This document shows positions 1-13,674 of a stretch of DNA of 64,000 nt, in pieces. The translations under genes and the position numbers were made by a program. Origin of the DNA: Sambucus nigra (lineage: Eukaryota; Streptophyta; Magnoliopsida; Dipsacales; Adoxaceae); NCBI GenBank assembly GCA_949130495.1, contig OX422216.1:102431967-102495966 (forward strand), written 5' to 3'. The first letter of the stretch is position 1. Every line of letters begins with the position of its first letter. Below the pieces are notes generated by a model. It saw only the letters and a list, made by a program, of their open reading frames with translations, was not told where the DNA came from and did not search any database.

Positions 1-3000
1 TGAAAACCCAAACCAGCCTCGAAGTGACCCGATGGGAGGCACGAACACCTCGCACGGGACCAATGTAACTTGTAGGAACTGACCGCGTAGTCTCGGGTCT
101 CCCGGTTCGAGAGTATGGCGATAATTTGCAAAAATACACTTAGACTTGAAAACAGGCCGTTAAAGGATGAAAAACCCAAACCAGCCTGGAAACGACCCAG
201 TGGGAGGCACGAACACCTCGCACGGGACCAATGTAACTTGTAGGAACTGATCGCGTAGTCCCGAGTCTCCCGGTTCGAGAGTATGACGATAATTTGCAAA
301 AATCACACTTAGACTTGAAAAAAGGCCGTTAAAGGATGAAAACCCAAACCAGCCTGGAAACGACCCGGTGGGAGGCATGAACACCTCGCATGGGACCAAT
401 GTAACTTGTAGGAACTGAGCGCGTAGTCCCGGGTCTGCCGATTTGAGAGTATGACGATAATTTGCAAAAATACACTTAGACTTGAAAACAGGCCGTTAAA
501 GGATGAAAACCCAAACCAACCTTGAAACGACCCGATGGGAGGCACGAACACCTCGCACGGGACCAATATAACTTGTAGGAACTGACCGCGTAGTCCCGGG
601 TCTCCCGGTTCGAGAGTATGACGATAATTTGCAAAAATACACTTATACTTGAAAACAGGCCGTTAAATGGTGAAAACTCAAACCAGCCCCCAAACGACCG
701 CGTAGGAGGCACGAACACCTCGCACGGGACCAATGTAACCTGTAGGAACTGACCGCGTAGTCCCGGGTCCCCCGGTTCGAGAGTATGACGATAATTTGCA
801 AAAATACACTTATACTTGAAAACAGGCCGTTAAAGGATGAAAACCCAAACCAGCCTGGAAACGACTCGGTGGGAGGCACGAACACCTCGCACGGGACCAA
901 TGTAACTTGTAGGAACTGACCGCATTGTCCCGGGTCTCCCGGTTCGAGAGTATGACCATAATTTGCAAAAATCACACTTAGTGTTGAAAACATGCCGTTA
1001 AAGGGTGAAAACACAAACCAGTCCCCAAACGACCCCGTAGAAGGCACGAACTTGTAGGAACTGACCGCGTAGTCCCGGGTCTGCCGGTTTGAGAGTATGA
1101 TGGTAATTTGAAAAAATCACACTTAGACTTGAAAACAGGTCGTTAAAGGGTGAAAACCCAAACCAGCCTCGAAACGACCCCGTAGGAGGCACGAACACCT
1201 CGCGCGGGACCAATGTAACTTGTAGGAACTGACCGCAGAGTCCCGGGTCTCTGGGTTAGAGAGTATGACGATAATTTGCCGAAAACACACTTAGACTTGA
1301 AAACAGGCCGTTAAAGGGTGAAAACTCAAACCAGTCCGCAAACGACCCCGTAGAAGGCACGAACACCTCGCACAGGACCAATGTAACATGTACGAACTAA
1401 CCGCGTAGTCCCGGGTCTCCCGGTTTGAGAGTAAGTCGATAATTTGCAAAAATACACTTAGACTTGAAAACAGGCCGTTAAAGGATGAAAACACAAACCA
1501 GAAACGACCCGGTGGGAGGCACGAACACCTCGCACGGGACCAATGTAACTTGTAGCAACTGATCGCGTAGTTCCGGGTCTCCCGGTTCGAGAGTATGATG
1601 ATAATTTGGAAAAATCACACTTAGACTTGAAAACATGCCGTTAAAGAGTGAAAACTCAAACCAGTCTCCAAACGACCCCGTAGAAGGCACGAACACCTCG
1701 CACGGGACAAATGTAACTTGAAGGAACTGACCGCGTAGTCCCGGATCTCCCGATTTGAGAGTATGATGATAATTTTTAAAAATCACACTTAGACTTGAAA
1801 CACAGGCCATTAGAGGGGGAAAACCCGAACCAGCCCGCAAACGACCCCGTAGGAGGCACGAACACCTCGCACGCGACCAATGTAACTTGTAGGATCTGAC
1901 CGCGTAGTCCCGGGTCTCCCGGTTTGAGATTATGACGATAATTTTCAAAAATCACACTTAGACTTGAAAACATGCCGTTAAAGGGTGAAAACTCAAACCA
2001 GTCCTCAAACGACCCCGTAGAAAGCACGAATCATAGTCTCGGGTCGCCCGGTTTGAGAGTATGATGATAATTTGCCAAAATCATACTTAGACGGGAAAAC
2101 AGGCCGTTAAAGGGTGAAAACTCAAACCAGTCGTCAGACAACCCTGTAGAAGGAATGATCACCTCGCACGGGATCAATGTAACTTGTAGGAACTGATCGC
2201 GTAGTCCCGGGTCTCCCGGTTTGAGAGTATGACGATAATTTGCAAAAATCACACTTATACTTGAAAACATTCCGTCAAAGGGTGAAAACCAGAACGAACC
2301 CCCTAACAACCCCGTAGGAGGCACGAACACCTCGCACGGGACCAATGTAACTTGTTGGAACTGACCGCGTAGTCCCGGGTCTCCCGGTTTGAGAGTATGA
2401 TGATAATTTACAAAAATCACACTTAGACTTGAAAACAGGGCGTTAAAGGGTGAAAACTCAAACCAGCCCCCAAACGACCCCGTAGGAGGTACGAACACCT
2501 CGCACGGGACCAATGTAACTTGTATGAACTGACCGCGTAGTCCCAGGTCTCCCGATTTGAGAGTATGACGATAATTTGCCAAAATCACACTTAGACTTGA
2601 AAACAGGCCATTAAAGGGTGAAAACTCAAACCAGCCCCTAAACGACCCCGTAGGAGGCACGAACACCTCGCACGGGACCAATGTAACTTGTAGGAACTGA
2701 CTGCGTAGGGGTCTACCGGTTTGAGAGTATGACGATAATTTGCCAAAATCACACTTAGACTTGAAAACAGGCCGTTAAATGGTGAAAACTGAAACCAGCC
2801 CCCAAACGACCCCGTAGGAGGCATGAACACCTCGCACGGGACCAATGTAACTTGTAGGAACTGACCGCGTAGTCCGGGGTCTCCCGGTTTAAGAGTATGA
2901 CGATAATTTGATAAAATCACACTTAGACTTGAAAACAGGCCGTTAAAGGGTGAAAACTTAAACCAGCCCCCAAACAACCCCGTAGAAGGCACGAACTTGT

Positions 3001-5803
3001 AGGACCTGACCGCGTAGTCCCGGGTCTGACGGTTTGAGAGTATGACGATAATTTGAAAAAATAACACTTAGACTTGAAAACAGGCCGTTAAAGGGTGAAA
3101 ACCCAAACCAGCCTCGAAACGACCCCGTAGGAGGCACGAACACCTCGCACGGGACCAATGTAACTTATAGGAACTCACCGCGTAGTCCCGGGTACCCCGG
3201 TTTGAGAGTATGACGATAATTTGCAAAAATCACATTTAGACTTGGAAACAGGCCGTTAAAGGGTGAAAACTCAAACCAGCCACCAAACGACCCCGTAGGA
3301 GGTGCGAACACCTCGCACGGGACCAATGTAACTTCTAGGAACTGACTGCGTTGTCCCAGGTCTCCCAGTTTGAGAGTATGACGATAATTTGCCCAAATCA
3401 CCCCTAGACTTGAAAACAGGCCGTTAAAGGGTGATAACTCGAACCAGCCCCTAAATAACCCCGTAGGAGGCACGAACACCTCGCACGGGACCAATGTAAC
3501 TTGTAGGAAATGGCCGCGCAGTCCCGGATCTCCCGGTTTGAGAGTATGACTATAATTTGCAAAAATCACACTTGAACTTGAAAACAGGCCGTTAAAGGGT
3601 GAAAACTCAAACCAGCCCCCAAACAACCCCGTAGAAGGTACGAACTTGTAGGAACTGACCGCGTAGTCCCGGGTCTGTCGGTTGGAGAGTATGAAGATAA
3701 TTTGAAAAAATCACACTTAGACTTGAAAACAGGCCGTTAAAGGGTGAAAACCCAAACCAGCCTCGAAACGACCCGGTTGGAGGAACGAACACCTCGCACG
3801 GGACCAGTGTAACTTGTAGGAATTGACCGCGTAGTCCCGGGTCTCCCGGTTCGAGAGTATGACGATAATTGGCAAAGTCTCAATTAGACTTGAAAACATG
3901 CCGTTAAAGGGTGAAAACACAAACCAGTCCCCAAACGACCCCGTAGAAGGCACGAACACCTTGCACGGGACAAATGTAACTTGAAGGAACTGACCGCGTA
4001 GTCCCGGATCTCCCGATTTGGGTGTATGACGATAATTTGCAAAAATCACACTTGGACTTGAAAACAGGCCATTAGAGGGTGAAAACCCGGACCAGCCCCC
4101 AAACGACCCCGTAGGAGGCACGAACACCTCGCACGGGACCAATGTAACTTGTAGGAACTGACCGCGTAGTCCCGGGTCTCCCGGTTTGAGATTATGACGA
4201 TAATTTTCAAAAATCACAATTAGACTTGAAAACATGCCGTTAAAGGGTGAATACTCAAACCAGTCCTCAAACGACCCCGTAGAAGGCACGAATCATAGTC
4301 TCGGGTCTCCCGGTTTGAGAGTATGACGATAATTTGCCAAAATCACACTTAGACTTGAAAACAGGCCTTTAAAGGGTGAAAACTCAAACCAGTCGTCAGA
4401 CAACCCCGTAGAAGGAACGAACACCTCGCACGGGACCAATGTAACTTTTAGGAACTGATCGCGTAGTCCCGGGTCTCCCGGTTTGAGAGTATGACGATAA
4501 TTTGCAAAAATCACACTTATACATGTCGTTAAAGGGTGAAAACCAGAACGAGCCCCCAAACGACCCCGTAGTAGGCACGAACACCTCGCACGGGACCAAT
4601 GTAACTTGTTGGAACTGACCGCGTAGTCTCGGGTCTCCCGGTTTGAGAGTATGACGATAATTTGCCAAAATCACACTTAGACTTGAAAACAGGCCATTCA
4701 AGGGTGAAAACTCAATCCAGCGCCTAAACGACCCCGTAGGAGGCACGCACACCTAGCACGGGACCAATGTATCTTGTAGGAACTGACCGCGTAGTCCCGG
4801 GTCTACCGGTTTGAGAGTATGACGATAATTTGCCAAAATCACACTTAGACTTGAAAACAGGCCATTAAAGGGTGAAAACCCGAACCAGCCCCTAAATGAC
4901 CCCGTAGGAGGCACGAACACCTCGCACGGGACCAATTTAACTTGTAGGAACTGACCGCGTAGTCCCGGGTCTACCAGTTTGAGAGTATGATGATAATTTG
5001 CCAAAATCACACTTAGACTTGAAAACATGCCATTAAAGGGTGAAAACCCGAACCAGCCCCGAAACGACCCCGTAGGAGGCACGAACACCTCGCACGGGAC
5101 CAATGTAACCTGTAGGAACTGACCGCGTAGTCCCGGGTCTATCGGTTTGACAGTATGACGATAATTTGCGAAAATCACACTTAGACTTTAAAACAGGCCG
5201 TTAAATGGTGAAAACCCGAACCAGCCCCTAAACGACCCCGTAGGAGGCACGAACACCTCGTACGGGACCAATGTACGGTTTGAGAGTATGATGATAATTT
5301 ACCAAAATCACACTTAGACTTGAAAACAGGCCATTAATGGGTGAAAACACGAACCAGCCCCCAAACGACCCCGTAGGAGGCACGAACACCACGCACGGGA
5401 CCAATGTAACTAGTACGAACTGACCGCGAAGTCCCGCGTCTCCCGGTTCGAGAGTATGACGATAATTTGTCAAAATCACACTTAGACTTGAAAACATGCC
5501 GTTAAAGGGTGAAAACTCAAACCAGTCCCCAAACGACCCCGTATAAGGCACGAACACCTCGCATGGGACGAATGTAACTTTTCGGAACTGACCGCGTAGT
5601 CCCGGATCTCTCGGTTTGAGAGTATGACGATAATTTACAAAAATCACACTTAGACTTGAACACAGGCCGTTAAAGGGTGAAAACTCAAACCAGCCCCTAA
5701 ACGACCCCGTAGGAGGCACGAACACCTCGCACGGGACCAATGTAACTTGTAGGAACTGACCGCGTAGTCCCGGATCTCCCGATTTTAGAGTATGACGATA
5801 ATT

Positions 5804-7079
5804 GGCAAAAATTTAAATTAGACTTGAAAACATGCCGTTAAAGGGTGAAAACACAAACCAGTCCCCAAACGACCCCGTAGAAGGCACGAACACCTCGCAC
5901 GGGACAAATGTAACTTGAAGGAACTGACCGCGTAGTCCCGGATCTCCCGATTTGAGAGTATGACGATATTTTTCAAAAATCACACTTAGACTTGAAAACA
6001 GGCCATTAGAGGGTGAAAACCCGGACCAGCCCCCAAACGACCCCGTAGGAGGCACGAACACCTCGCACGGGACCAATGTAACTTGTAGGAACTGACCGCG
6101 TAGTCCCGGGTCTCCCGGTTTGATATTATGACGATAATTTTCAAAAATCACTCTTAGACTTGAAAACATGCCGTTAAAGGGTGAATACGCAAACCAGTCC
6201 TCAAACGACCCCGTAGAAGGCACGAATCATAGTCTCGGGTCTCCCGGTTTGAGAGTATGACGATAATTTGCCAAAATCACACTTAGACTTGAAAGCAGGC
6301 CTTTAAAGGGTGAAAACTCAAACCAATCGTCAGACAACCCCGTAGAAGGAACGAACACCTCGCACGGGACCAATGTAACTTGTAGGAACTGATCGCGTAG
6401 TCCCGGGTCTCCCGGTTTGAGAGTATGACGATAATTTGCAAAAATCACACTTATACTTGAAAACATGCCATTAAAGGCTGAAAACCAGAACGAGCCCCCA
6501 AACGACCCCGTAGGAGGCACAGACACCTCGAACGGGACCAATGTAACTTTTAGGATCTGACCGCGTAGTCCCGGGTCTCCCGGTTTGAGAGTATGACGAT
6601 AATTTGCAAAAATCACACTTAGAGTTGAAAACATGTCGTTAAAGGGTGAAAACACAAACCAGTTCCCAAACGATCCCGTAGAAGGCACGAACACCTCGCA
6701 CGGGACCAATGTAACATGTAGGAACTGACCGCGTAGTCTCGGGTCTCCCGGTTCGAGAGTATGACGATAATTTGCCAAAATCACACTTAGACTTGAAAAC
6801 AGGCCGTTAAATGGTGAAACCTCAAACCATCCCCCAAACGACCCCGTAGGAGGCACGAACACCTCGCACGGGACCAATGTAACTTGTTGGAACTGACCGC
6901 GTAGTCCCGAGTCTGCCGGTTCGAGAGTATGACGATAATTTGACAAAATCACACTTAGACTTGAAAACAGGCCGTTAAACGGTGAAAACTCAAACCAGTC
7001 CCCAAACGACCCCGTAGAAGGCACGAACACCTCGCATGGGACCAATGTAACTATTAGGAACTGACCGCGTAGTCCCGGA
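5804..7079 (+). repeat. HOR A, duplicated block, first copy
   Basis: This block is repeated 1976 bp downstream with scattered base differences. Both copies start at the unusual ggcaaaaatttaaattagac variant and share the gaatcat truncated monomer (6224 and 8200). The first 750 bp or so also match about 3871-4630, 1933 bp upstream, with more differences. A more distant relative lies near 1937-2350. The right edge is approximate. Confidence 0.75.
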
Positions 7080-7779
7080 TCTCCCGGTTTGAGAGTATGA
7101 CGATAATTTGCAAAAATCACACTTAGACTTGAACACAGGCCGTTAGAGGGTGAAAACCCGAACCAGCCCCTAAACGACCCCGTACGAGGCACGAACGCCT
7201 CGCACAGGACCAATGTAACTTGAACTAACAAACCGCGCAGTCCCGGGTCTCCCTGTTTGAGAGTATACGATAATTTCCCAAAATCACACTTAGACTTGAA
7301 AATAGGCCGTTTAAGGGTGAAAACTCAAACCAGTCCCCAAACGACCCCGTAGAAGGCAAGAACACCTCCCACAGGACCAATGTAACTTGTAGGAACTGAC
7401 CGCTTAGTCCCGGATCTCCCGATTCGAGAGTATGATGATAATTTGCCAAAATCACACTTAGACTTGAAAACTGGCCGTTATATGGTGAAAACTCAAACCA
7501 ACCACCAAACGACCCCGTAGGAGGTACGAACACCTCGCACGAGACCAATGTAACTTGTAGGAACTGACCGCGTAGTCCCGGATCTCCTGGTTTGAGAGTA
7601 TGACGATAATTTGCCAAAATCACACTTAGACTTGAAAAGAGGCCATTAATGGGTGAAAACTGAAACCAGCCCCCAAACGACCCCGTAGAAGGCCCGAACA
7701 CCTCCCACGGGACCAATATAACTTGTAGGAACTGACCGCGAAGTCCCGGGTCACCCGGTTTGAGAGTATGACGATAATT

Positions 7780-9050
7780 GGCAAAAATTTAAATTAGACT
7801 TGAAAACATGCCGTTAAAGGGTGAAAACACAAACCAGTCCCCAAACGACCCCGTAGAAGGCACGAACACCTCGCACGGGACAAATGTAACTTGAAGGAAC
7901 TGACCGCGTAGTCCCGGATCTCCCGATTTGAGAGTATGATGATATTTTTCAAAAATCACACTTAGACTTGAAAACAGGCCATTAGAGGGTGAAAACCCGG
8001 ACCAGCCCCCAAACGACCCCGTAGGAGGCACGAACACCTCGCACGGGACCAATGTAACTTGTAGGAACTGACCGCGTAGTCCCGGGTCTCCCGGTTTGAT
8101 ATTATGACGATAATTTTCAAAAATCACTCTTAGACTTGAAAACATGCCGTTAAAGGGTGAATACTCAAACCAGTCCTCAAACGACCCCGTAGAAGGCACG
8201 AATCATTGTCTCGGGTCTCCCGGTTTGAGAGTATGACGATAATTTGCCAAAATCACACTTAGACTTGAAAACAGGCCTTTAAAGGGTGAAAACTCAAACC
8301 AATCGTCAGACAACCCCGTAGAAGGAACGAACACCTCGCACGGGACCAATGTAACTTGTAGGAACTGATCGCGTAGTCCCGGGTCTCCCGGTTTGAGAGT
8401 ATGACGATAATTTGCAAAAATCACACTTATACTTGAAAACATGCCATTAAAGGCTGAAAACCAGAACGAGCCCCCAAACGACCCCGTAGGAGGCACAGAC
8501 ACCTCGAACGGGACCAATGTAACTTTTAGGATCTGACCGCGTAGTCCCGGGTCTCCCGGTTTGAGAGTATGACGATAATTTGCAAAAATCACACTTAGAC
8601 TTGAAAACATGTCGTTAAAGGGTGAAAACACAAACCAGTTCCCAAACGACCCCGTAGAAGGCACGAACACCTCGCACGGGACCAATGTAACATGTAGGAA
8701 CTGACCGCGTAGTCTCGGGTCTCCCGGTTCGAGAGTATGACGATAATTTGCCAAAATCACACTTAGACTTGAAAACAGGCCGTTAAATGGTGAAACCTCA
8801 AACCAGCCCCAAACGACCCCGTAGGAGGCACGAACACCTCGCACGGGACCAATGTAACTTGTTGGAACTGACCGCGTAGTCCCGAGTCTGCCGGTTCGAG
8901 AGTATGACGATAATTTGCCAAAATCACACTTAGACTTGAAAACAGGCCGTTAAAAGGTGAAAACTCAAACCAGTCCCCAAACGACCCCGTAGAAGGCACG
9001 AACACCTCGCATGGGACCAATGTAACTTTTAGGAACTGACCGCATATTCC
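7780..9050 (+). repeat. HOR A, duplicated block, second copy
   Basis: This is the second copy of the 5804-7079 block. The offset is 1976 bp and becomes 1975 after a one-base loss near 8808. Similarity fades near 9050, where the two copies follow different monomer variants. Confidence 0.75.
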
Positions 9051-11081
9051 CGGAGCTCCCGGTTTGAGAGTACGACAATAATTTGCCAAAATCACACTTA
9101 GACTTGAAAACATGTCGTTAAAGGGTGAAAACTCAAACCAGCCCCCAAAGGACCCGGTAGGAGGCACGAACACCTGACCAATGTAACTTGTAGGAACTGA
9201 CCGCGTAGTCCCGGGTCCCCCGATTCGAGAGTATGACGATAATTTCCAAAAATCACACTTAAACTTGAAAACATGCCATTAAAGGGTGAAAACTCAAACC
9301 AGTCCCCAAACGACCCCGTAGAAGGCACAAACACCTCGCATGGGACCAATGTAACTTTTAGGAACTGACTGCGTAGTCCCGGATCTCCCGATTTGAGAGT
9401 ATGACGATAATTTGCGAAAATCACACTTAGACTTGAAAACAGGCCGTTAAAGGGTGAAAACTCAAACCAGCCCCTAAACGACCCCGTAGGAGGCACGAAC
9501 ACCTCGCATGGGACCAATGTAACTTGTAGGAACTGACCGCCCAGTCCCGGGTCACCCGGTGTGAGAGTATGACGATAATTTGCCAAAATCACACTTAGAC
9601 TTGAAAAGAGGCCATTAAAGGGTGAAAACTCGAACCAGCCCCCAAACGACCCGGTAGGAGGCAAGAACACCTCGGAAGGGACCAATGTAACTTGAAGGAA
9701 CTGACCACGTAGTCTTGGGTCTCCCGATTTGAGAGTATGACGATAATTTGCAAAAGTCACACTTAGATTTGAAAACATGCCGTTAAAGGGTGAAAACTCA
9801 AACCAGTCCCCAAACGACCCCGTAGAGGGCACAAACACCTCGCAAGGGACCAATGTAACTTTTAGGAACTGACCGCGTAGTCCCGGATCTCCCGGTTTCA
9901 GAGTATGATGATAATTTGCAAAAATCACACTTAGAGTTGAAAACATGCCGTTAAAGGGTGAAAACACAAACCAGTCCCCAAACGACCCCGTAGAAGGCAC
10001 GAACACCTCGTACGGGACAAATGTAACTTGTAGGAACTGACCGCGTAGTTCCGGATCTCCCGGTTTCAGAGTATGACGATAATTTGCAAAAAATCACACT
10101 TAGACTTGAAAACAGGCCGTTAAAGGGTGAAAACTCAAACCAGCCCCCAAACAACCCCGTAGAAGGCACGAACTTGTAGGAACTGACCGCATAGTCCCGA
10201 ATCTGCCGATTTGAGAGTACGAAGATAATTTGAAAAAATCACATTTAGACTTGAAAACAGGCCGTTAAAGGGTGAAAACCCAAACCAGCCTCGAAATGAC
10301 CCCGTAGGAGGCACGAACACCTCGCACGGGACCAATGTAACTTATAGGAACTGACCGCGTAGTCCCGGGTATCCCGGTTTGAGAGTATGACGATAATTTG
10401 CAAAAATCACACTTAGACTTGGAAACAGGCCGTTAAAGGGTGAAAACTCAAACCACCAACCAAACGACCCCGTAGGAGGTACGAACACTTCGCACGGGAC
10501 CAATGTAACTTCTAGGAACTGACCGCGTAGTCCCAGGTCTCCCAGAGTGAGAGTATGATGATAATTTGCCAAAATCACACTTAGACTTGAAAACAGGCCG
10601 TTAAAGGGTGAAAACACGAACCAACCCCTAAACGACCCCGTAGGAGGCACGAACACCTCGCACGGGACCAATGTAACTTGTAGGAACTGACCGCGTAGTC
10701 CCGGGTCTCCGGGTTTGAGAGTATGACCATAATTTGCCAAAATCACACTTAGACTTGAAAACTGGCCGTTAATGGGTGAAAACTCAAACCAGTCCGCAAA
10801 CGACCCCGTAGAAGGCACGAACACCTCGCACGGGACCAATGTAACTTGTACGAACTGACCGCGTAGTCCTGGGTCTCCCGGTTTGAGAGTATGTCGATAA
10901 TTTGCAAAAATACACTTAGACTTGAAAACAGACCGTTAAAGGATGAAAACCCAAACCAGCCTCGAAACGACCCGGTGGGAGGCACGAACACCTCGCACGG
11001 GACCAATGTAACTTGTAGGAACTGACCACGTAGTCCCGGGTCTCCCGGTTTGAGAGTATGACGATAATTTGCACAAATACA

Positions 11082-13674
11082 CTTAGACTTGAAAACAGGC
11101 CGTTAAAGGTTGAAAACCCAAACCAGCCTAGAAACGACCCGGTGGGAGGCACGAACACTTCGCAGGGGACCAATGTAACTTGTAGGAACTGACCGCGTTG
11201 TCCCGGGTCTCCCGGTTCGAGAGTATGACGATAATTTACAAAAATCATACTTAGACTTGAAAACAGGCCGTTAAAGGGTGAAAGCACAAATCAGTCCCCA
11301 AACGACCCCGTAGAAGGCACGAACACCTCGCACGGGACAAATGTAACTTGTAGGAACTGATCGCGTAGACCCGGATCTCCCGGTTTGAGAGTATGACGAT
11401 AATTTGCTAAAATCACACTTAGACTTGAAAACAGGCACGAACACCTCACACGGGACCAATGTAACTTGTAGGAACTGATCGCGTAGGTTTGAGAGTATGA
11501 CGATAATTTGCCAAAATCACACTTAGACTTGAAAAGAGGCCGTTAATGGGTGAAAACTGAAACCAGCCCCCAAACGACCCCGTAGGAGGCACGAACACCT
11601 CGCACGCGACCAATGTAACTTCTAGGAACTGACCGCGTACTCCCGCGTCTCCCGGTTTTAGAGTATGACGATAATTTGCAAAAATCACACTTAGACTTGA
11701 AAACAGGCCGTTAAAGGGTGAAAACTTAAACCAGCCCCCAAACAACCCCGTAGAAGGCACGAACTTGTAGGAACTGACCGCGTAGTCCCGGGTCTGCCGG
11801 TTTGAGAGTATGACGATAATTTAAAAAATCACACTTAGACTTGAAAACAGGCCGTTAAAGGGTGAAAACCCAAACCAGCCTCGAAACGACCCCGTAGGAG
11901 GCACGAACACCTCGCACGGGACCAATGTAACTTGTAGGAACTGACCGCGTAGTCCCGGGTATCCCGGTCTGAGAGTATGATGATAATTTGTAAAAATCAC
12001 ACTTAGACTTGGAAACAGGTCGTTAAAGGGAGAAAACTCAAACCAGCCACCAAACGACCCCGTAGGAGGAACGAACACCTCGGACGGGACCAATGTAACA
12101 TGTAGAAACTGACCGCGTAGTCCCGAGTCTGCCGGTTCGAGAGTATGACGATAATTTGCCAAAATCACACTTAGATTTGAAAACAGGCCGTTAAATGGTG
12201 AAAACTCAAACCAGCCCCCAAACGACCCCGTAGAAGGCACGAACACCACGCATGGGACCAATGTAACTTTTAGGAACTGACCGCGTAGTCCCGGATCTTC
12301 CGGTTTGATAGTATGACGATAATTTGCAAAAATAACACTTAGACTTGAAACACAGGCCGTTAAAGGGTTCTCAAACCAGTCGTCAGACGATCCCGTAGAA
12401 GGCACGAACACCTCCCACGGGACCAATGTTACTTGTAGGAACTGACCGCGTAGTCCCGGATCTCCCGGTTTGAGAGTATGACGATAATTTGCCAAAATCA
12501 CACTTAGACTTGAAAACAGGCCATTAAAGGGTGAAAACTCAATCCAGCCCCTAAACGACCCCGTAGAAGGCACGAACACCTCGCACGGGACCAATGTATC
12601 TTGTAGGAACTGACCGCGTAGTCTCGGGTCTACTGGTGTGAGAGTATGATGATAATTTGCCAAAATCACACTTAGACTTGAAAACAGGTCGTTAAAGGGT
12701 GAAAACCCGAACCAGCTCCTAAACGACCTCGTAGGAGGCACGAACACCTCGCACGGGACCAATGTTACTTGTAGGAACTGACCGCGCAGTCCCGGGTCTC
12801 CCGGTTTGAGAGTATGACGATAATTTGCAAAAATCACACTTAGACTTGAAAAGAGGCCGTTAAAGGATGAAAACACGAACCAGCCCCCAAACGACCCCGT
12901 AGGAGGCACGAACACCAAGCACGGGACTAATGTAACTAGTACGAACTGAGCGCGAAGTCCCGGGTCTCCCGGTTTGAGAGTATGACATTAATTTTCCAAA
13001 ATCACACTTAGACTTGAAAACAGGCCGTTAAATGGTGAAAACTCAAACCAGCCCCCAAACGATCCCGTAGGAGGCACGAACACCTCGCACGGGACCAATG
13101 TAACTTGTACGAACTGATCGCGTAGTCCCGGGTCTACCGATTTGAGAGTATGACGATAATTTGCAAAAATACACTTAGACTTGAAAACAGGCCGTTAAAG
13201 GATGAAAACCCAAACCAGCCTCGAAACGACCCGATGGGAGGCACGAACACCTCGCACGGGACAAATGTAACTCCTAGGAACTGACCGCGTAGTCCCGGGT
13301 CTCCCGGTTCGAGAGTATGACGATAATTTGCAAAAATACACTTAGACTTGAAAACAGGCCGTTAAAGGATGAAAACCCAAACCAGCCTGGAAACGACCCG
13401 GTGGGAGGCACGAACACCTCGCACGGGACCAATGTAACTTGTAGATATTGACCGCGTAGTACAGGGTCTCCCGGTTCGAGAGTATGACGATAATTTGCAA
13501 AAATACACTTAGACTTGAAAACAGGCCGTTAAAGGATGAAAACCCAAACCAGCCTCGAAACGACCCGGTGGGAGGCACGAACACCTCGCACGGGACCAAT
13601 GTAACTTGTAGGAACTGACCGCGTAGTCCCGGGTCTCCCGGTTTGAGAGTATGACGATAATTTGCAAAAATACA
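11082..13674 (+). repeat. HOR B copy 1 (2593 bp)
   Basis: The unit starts at the monomer carrying gttaaaggttgaaaaccc and cacttcgcagggg. That monomer recurs at 13675 and 16100, giving offsets of 2593 and 2425 bp. Shared rare landmarks include aaaacaggcacgaacacc (large internal deletion, about 11430), the cacgaacttgtagg deletion (about 11763) and gttctcaaaccagtcgtc. Copy 1 has one extra 168-bp monomer (about 12500-12700) compared with copy 2. Confidence 0.85.
13508..13674 (+). repeat. Type A satellite monomer (167 bp), example
   Basis: This is a representative of the 167-bp subfamily. Diagnostic differences are aaaaatacactt (one base shorter than aaaaatcacactt), ggatgaaaaccc instead of gggtgaaaactc, and cctcgaaacgacccggtggg instead of cccccaaacgaccccgtagg. 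The preceding monomer (13341-13507) is also 167 bp. Type A monomers occur in short clusters, for example about 150-960, 13150-13840, 15590-16260, 23790-24640 and 55270-55900, embedded in type B. Confidence 0.9.
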
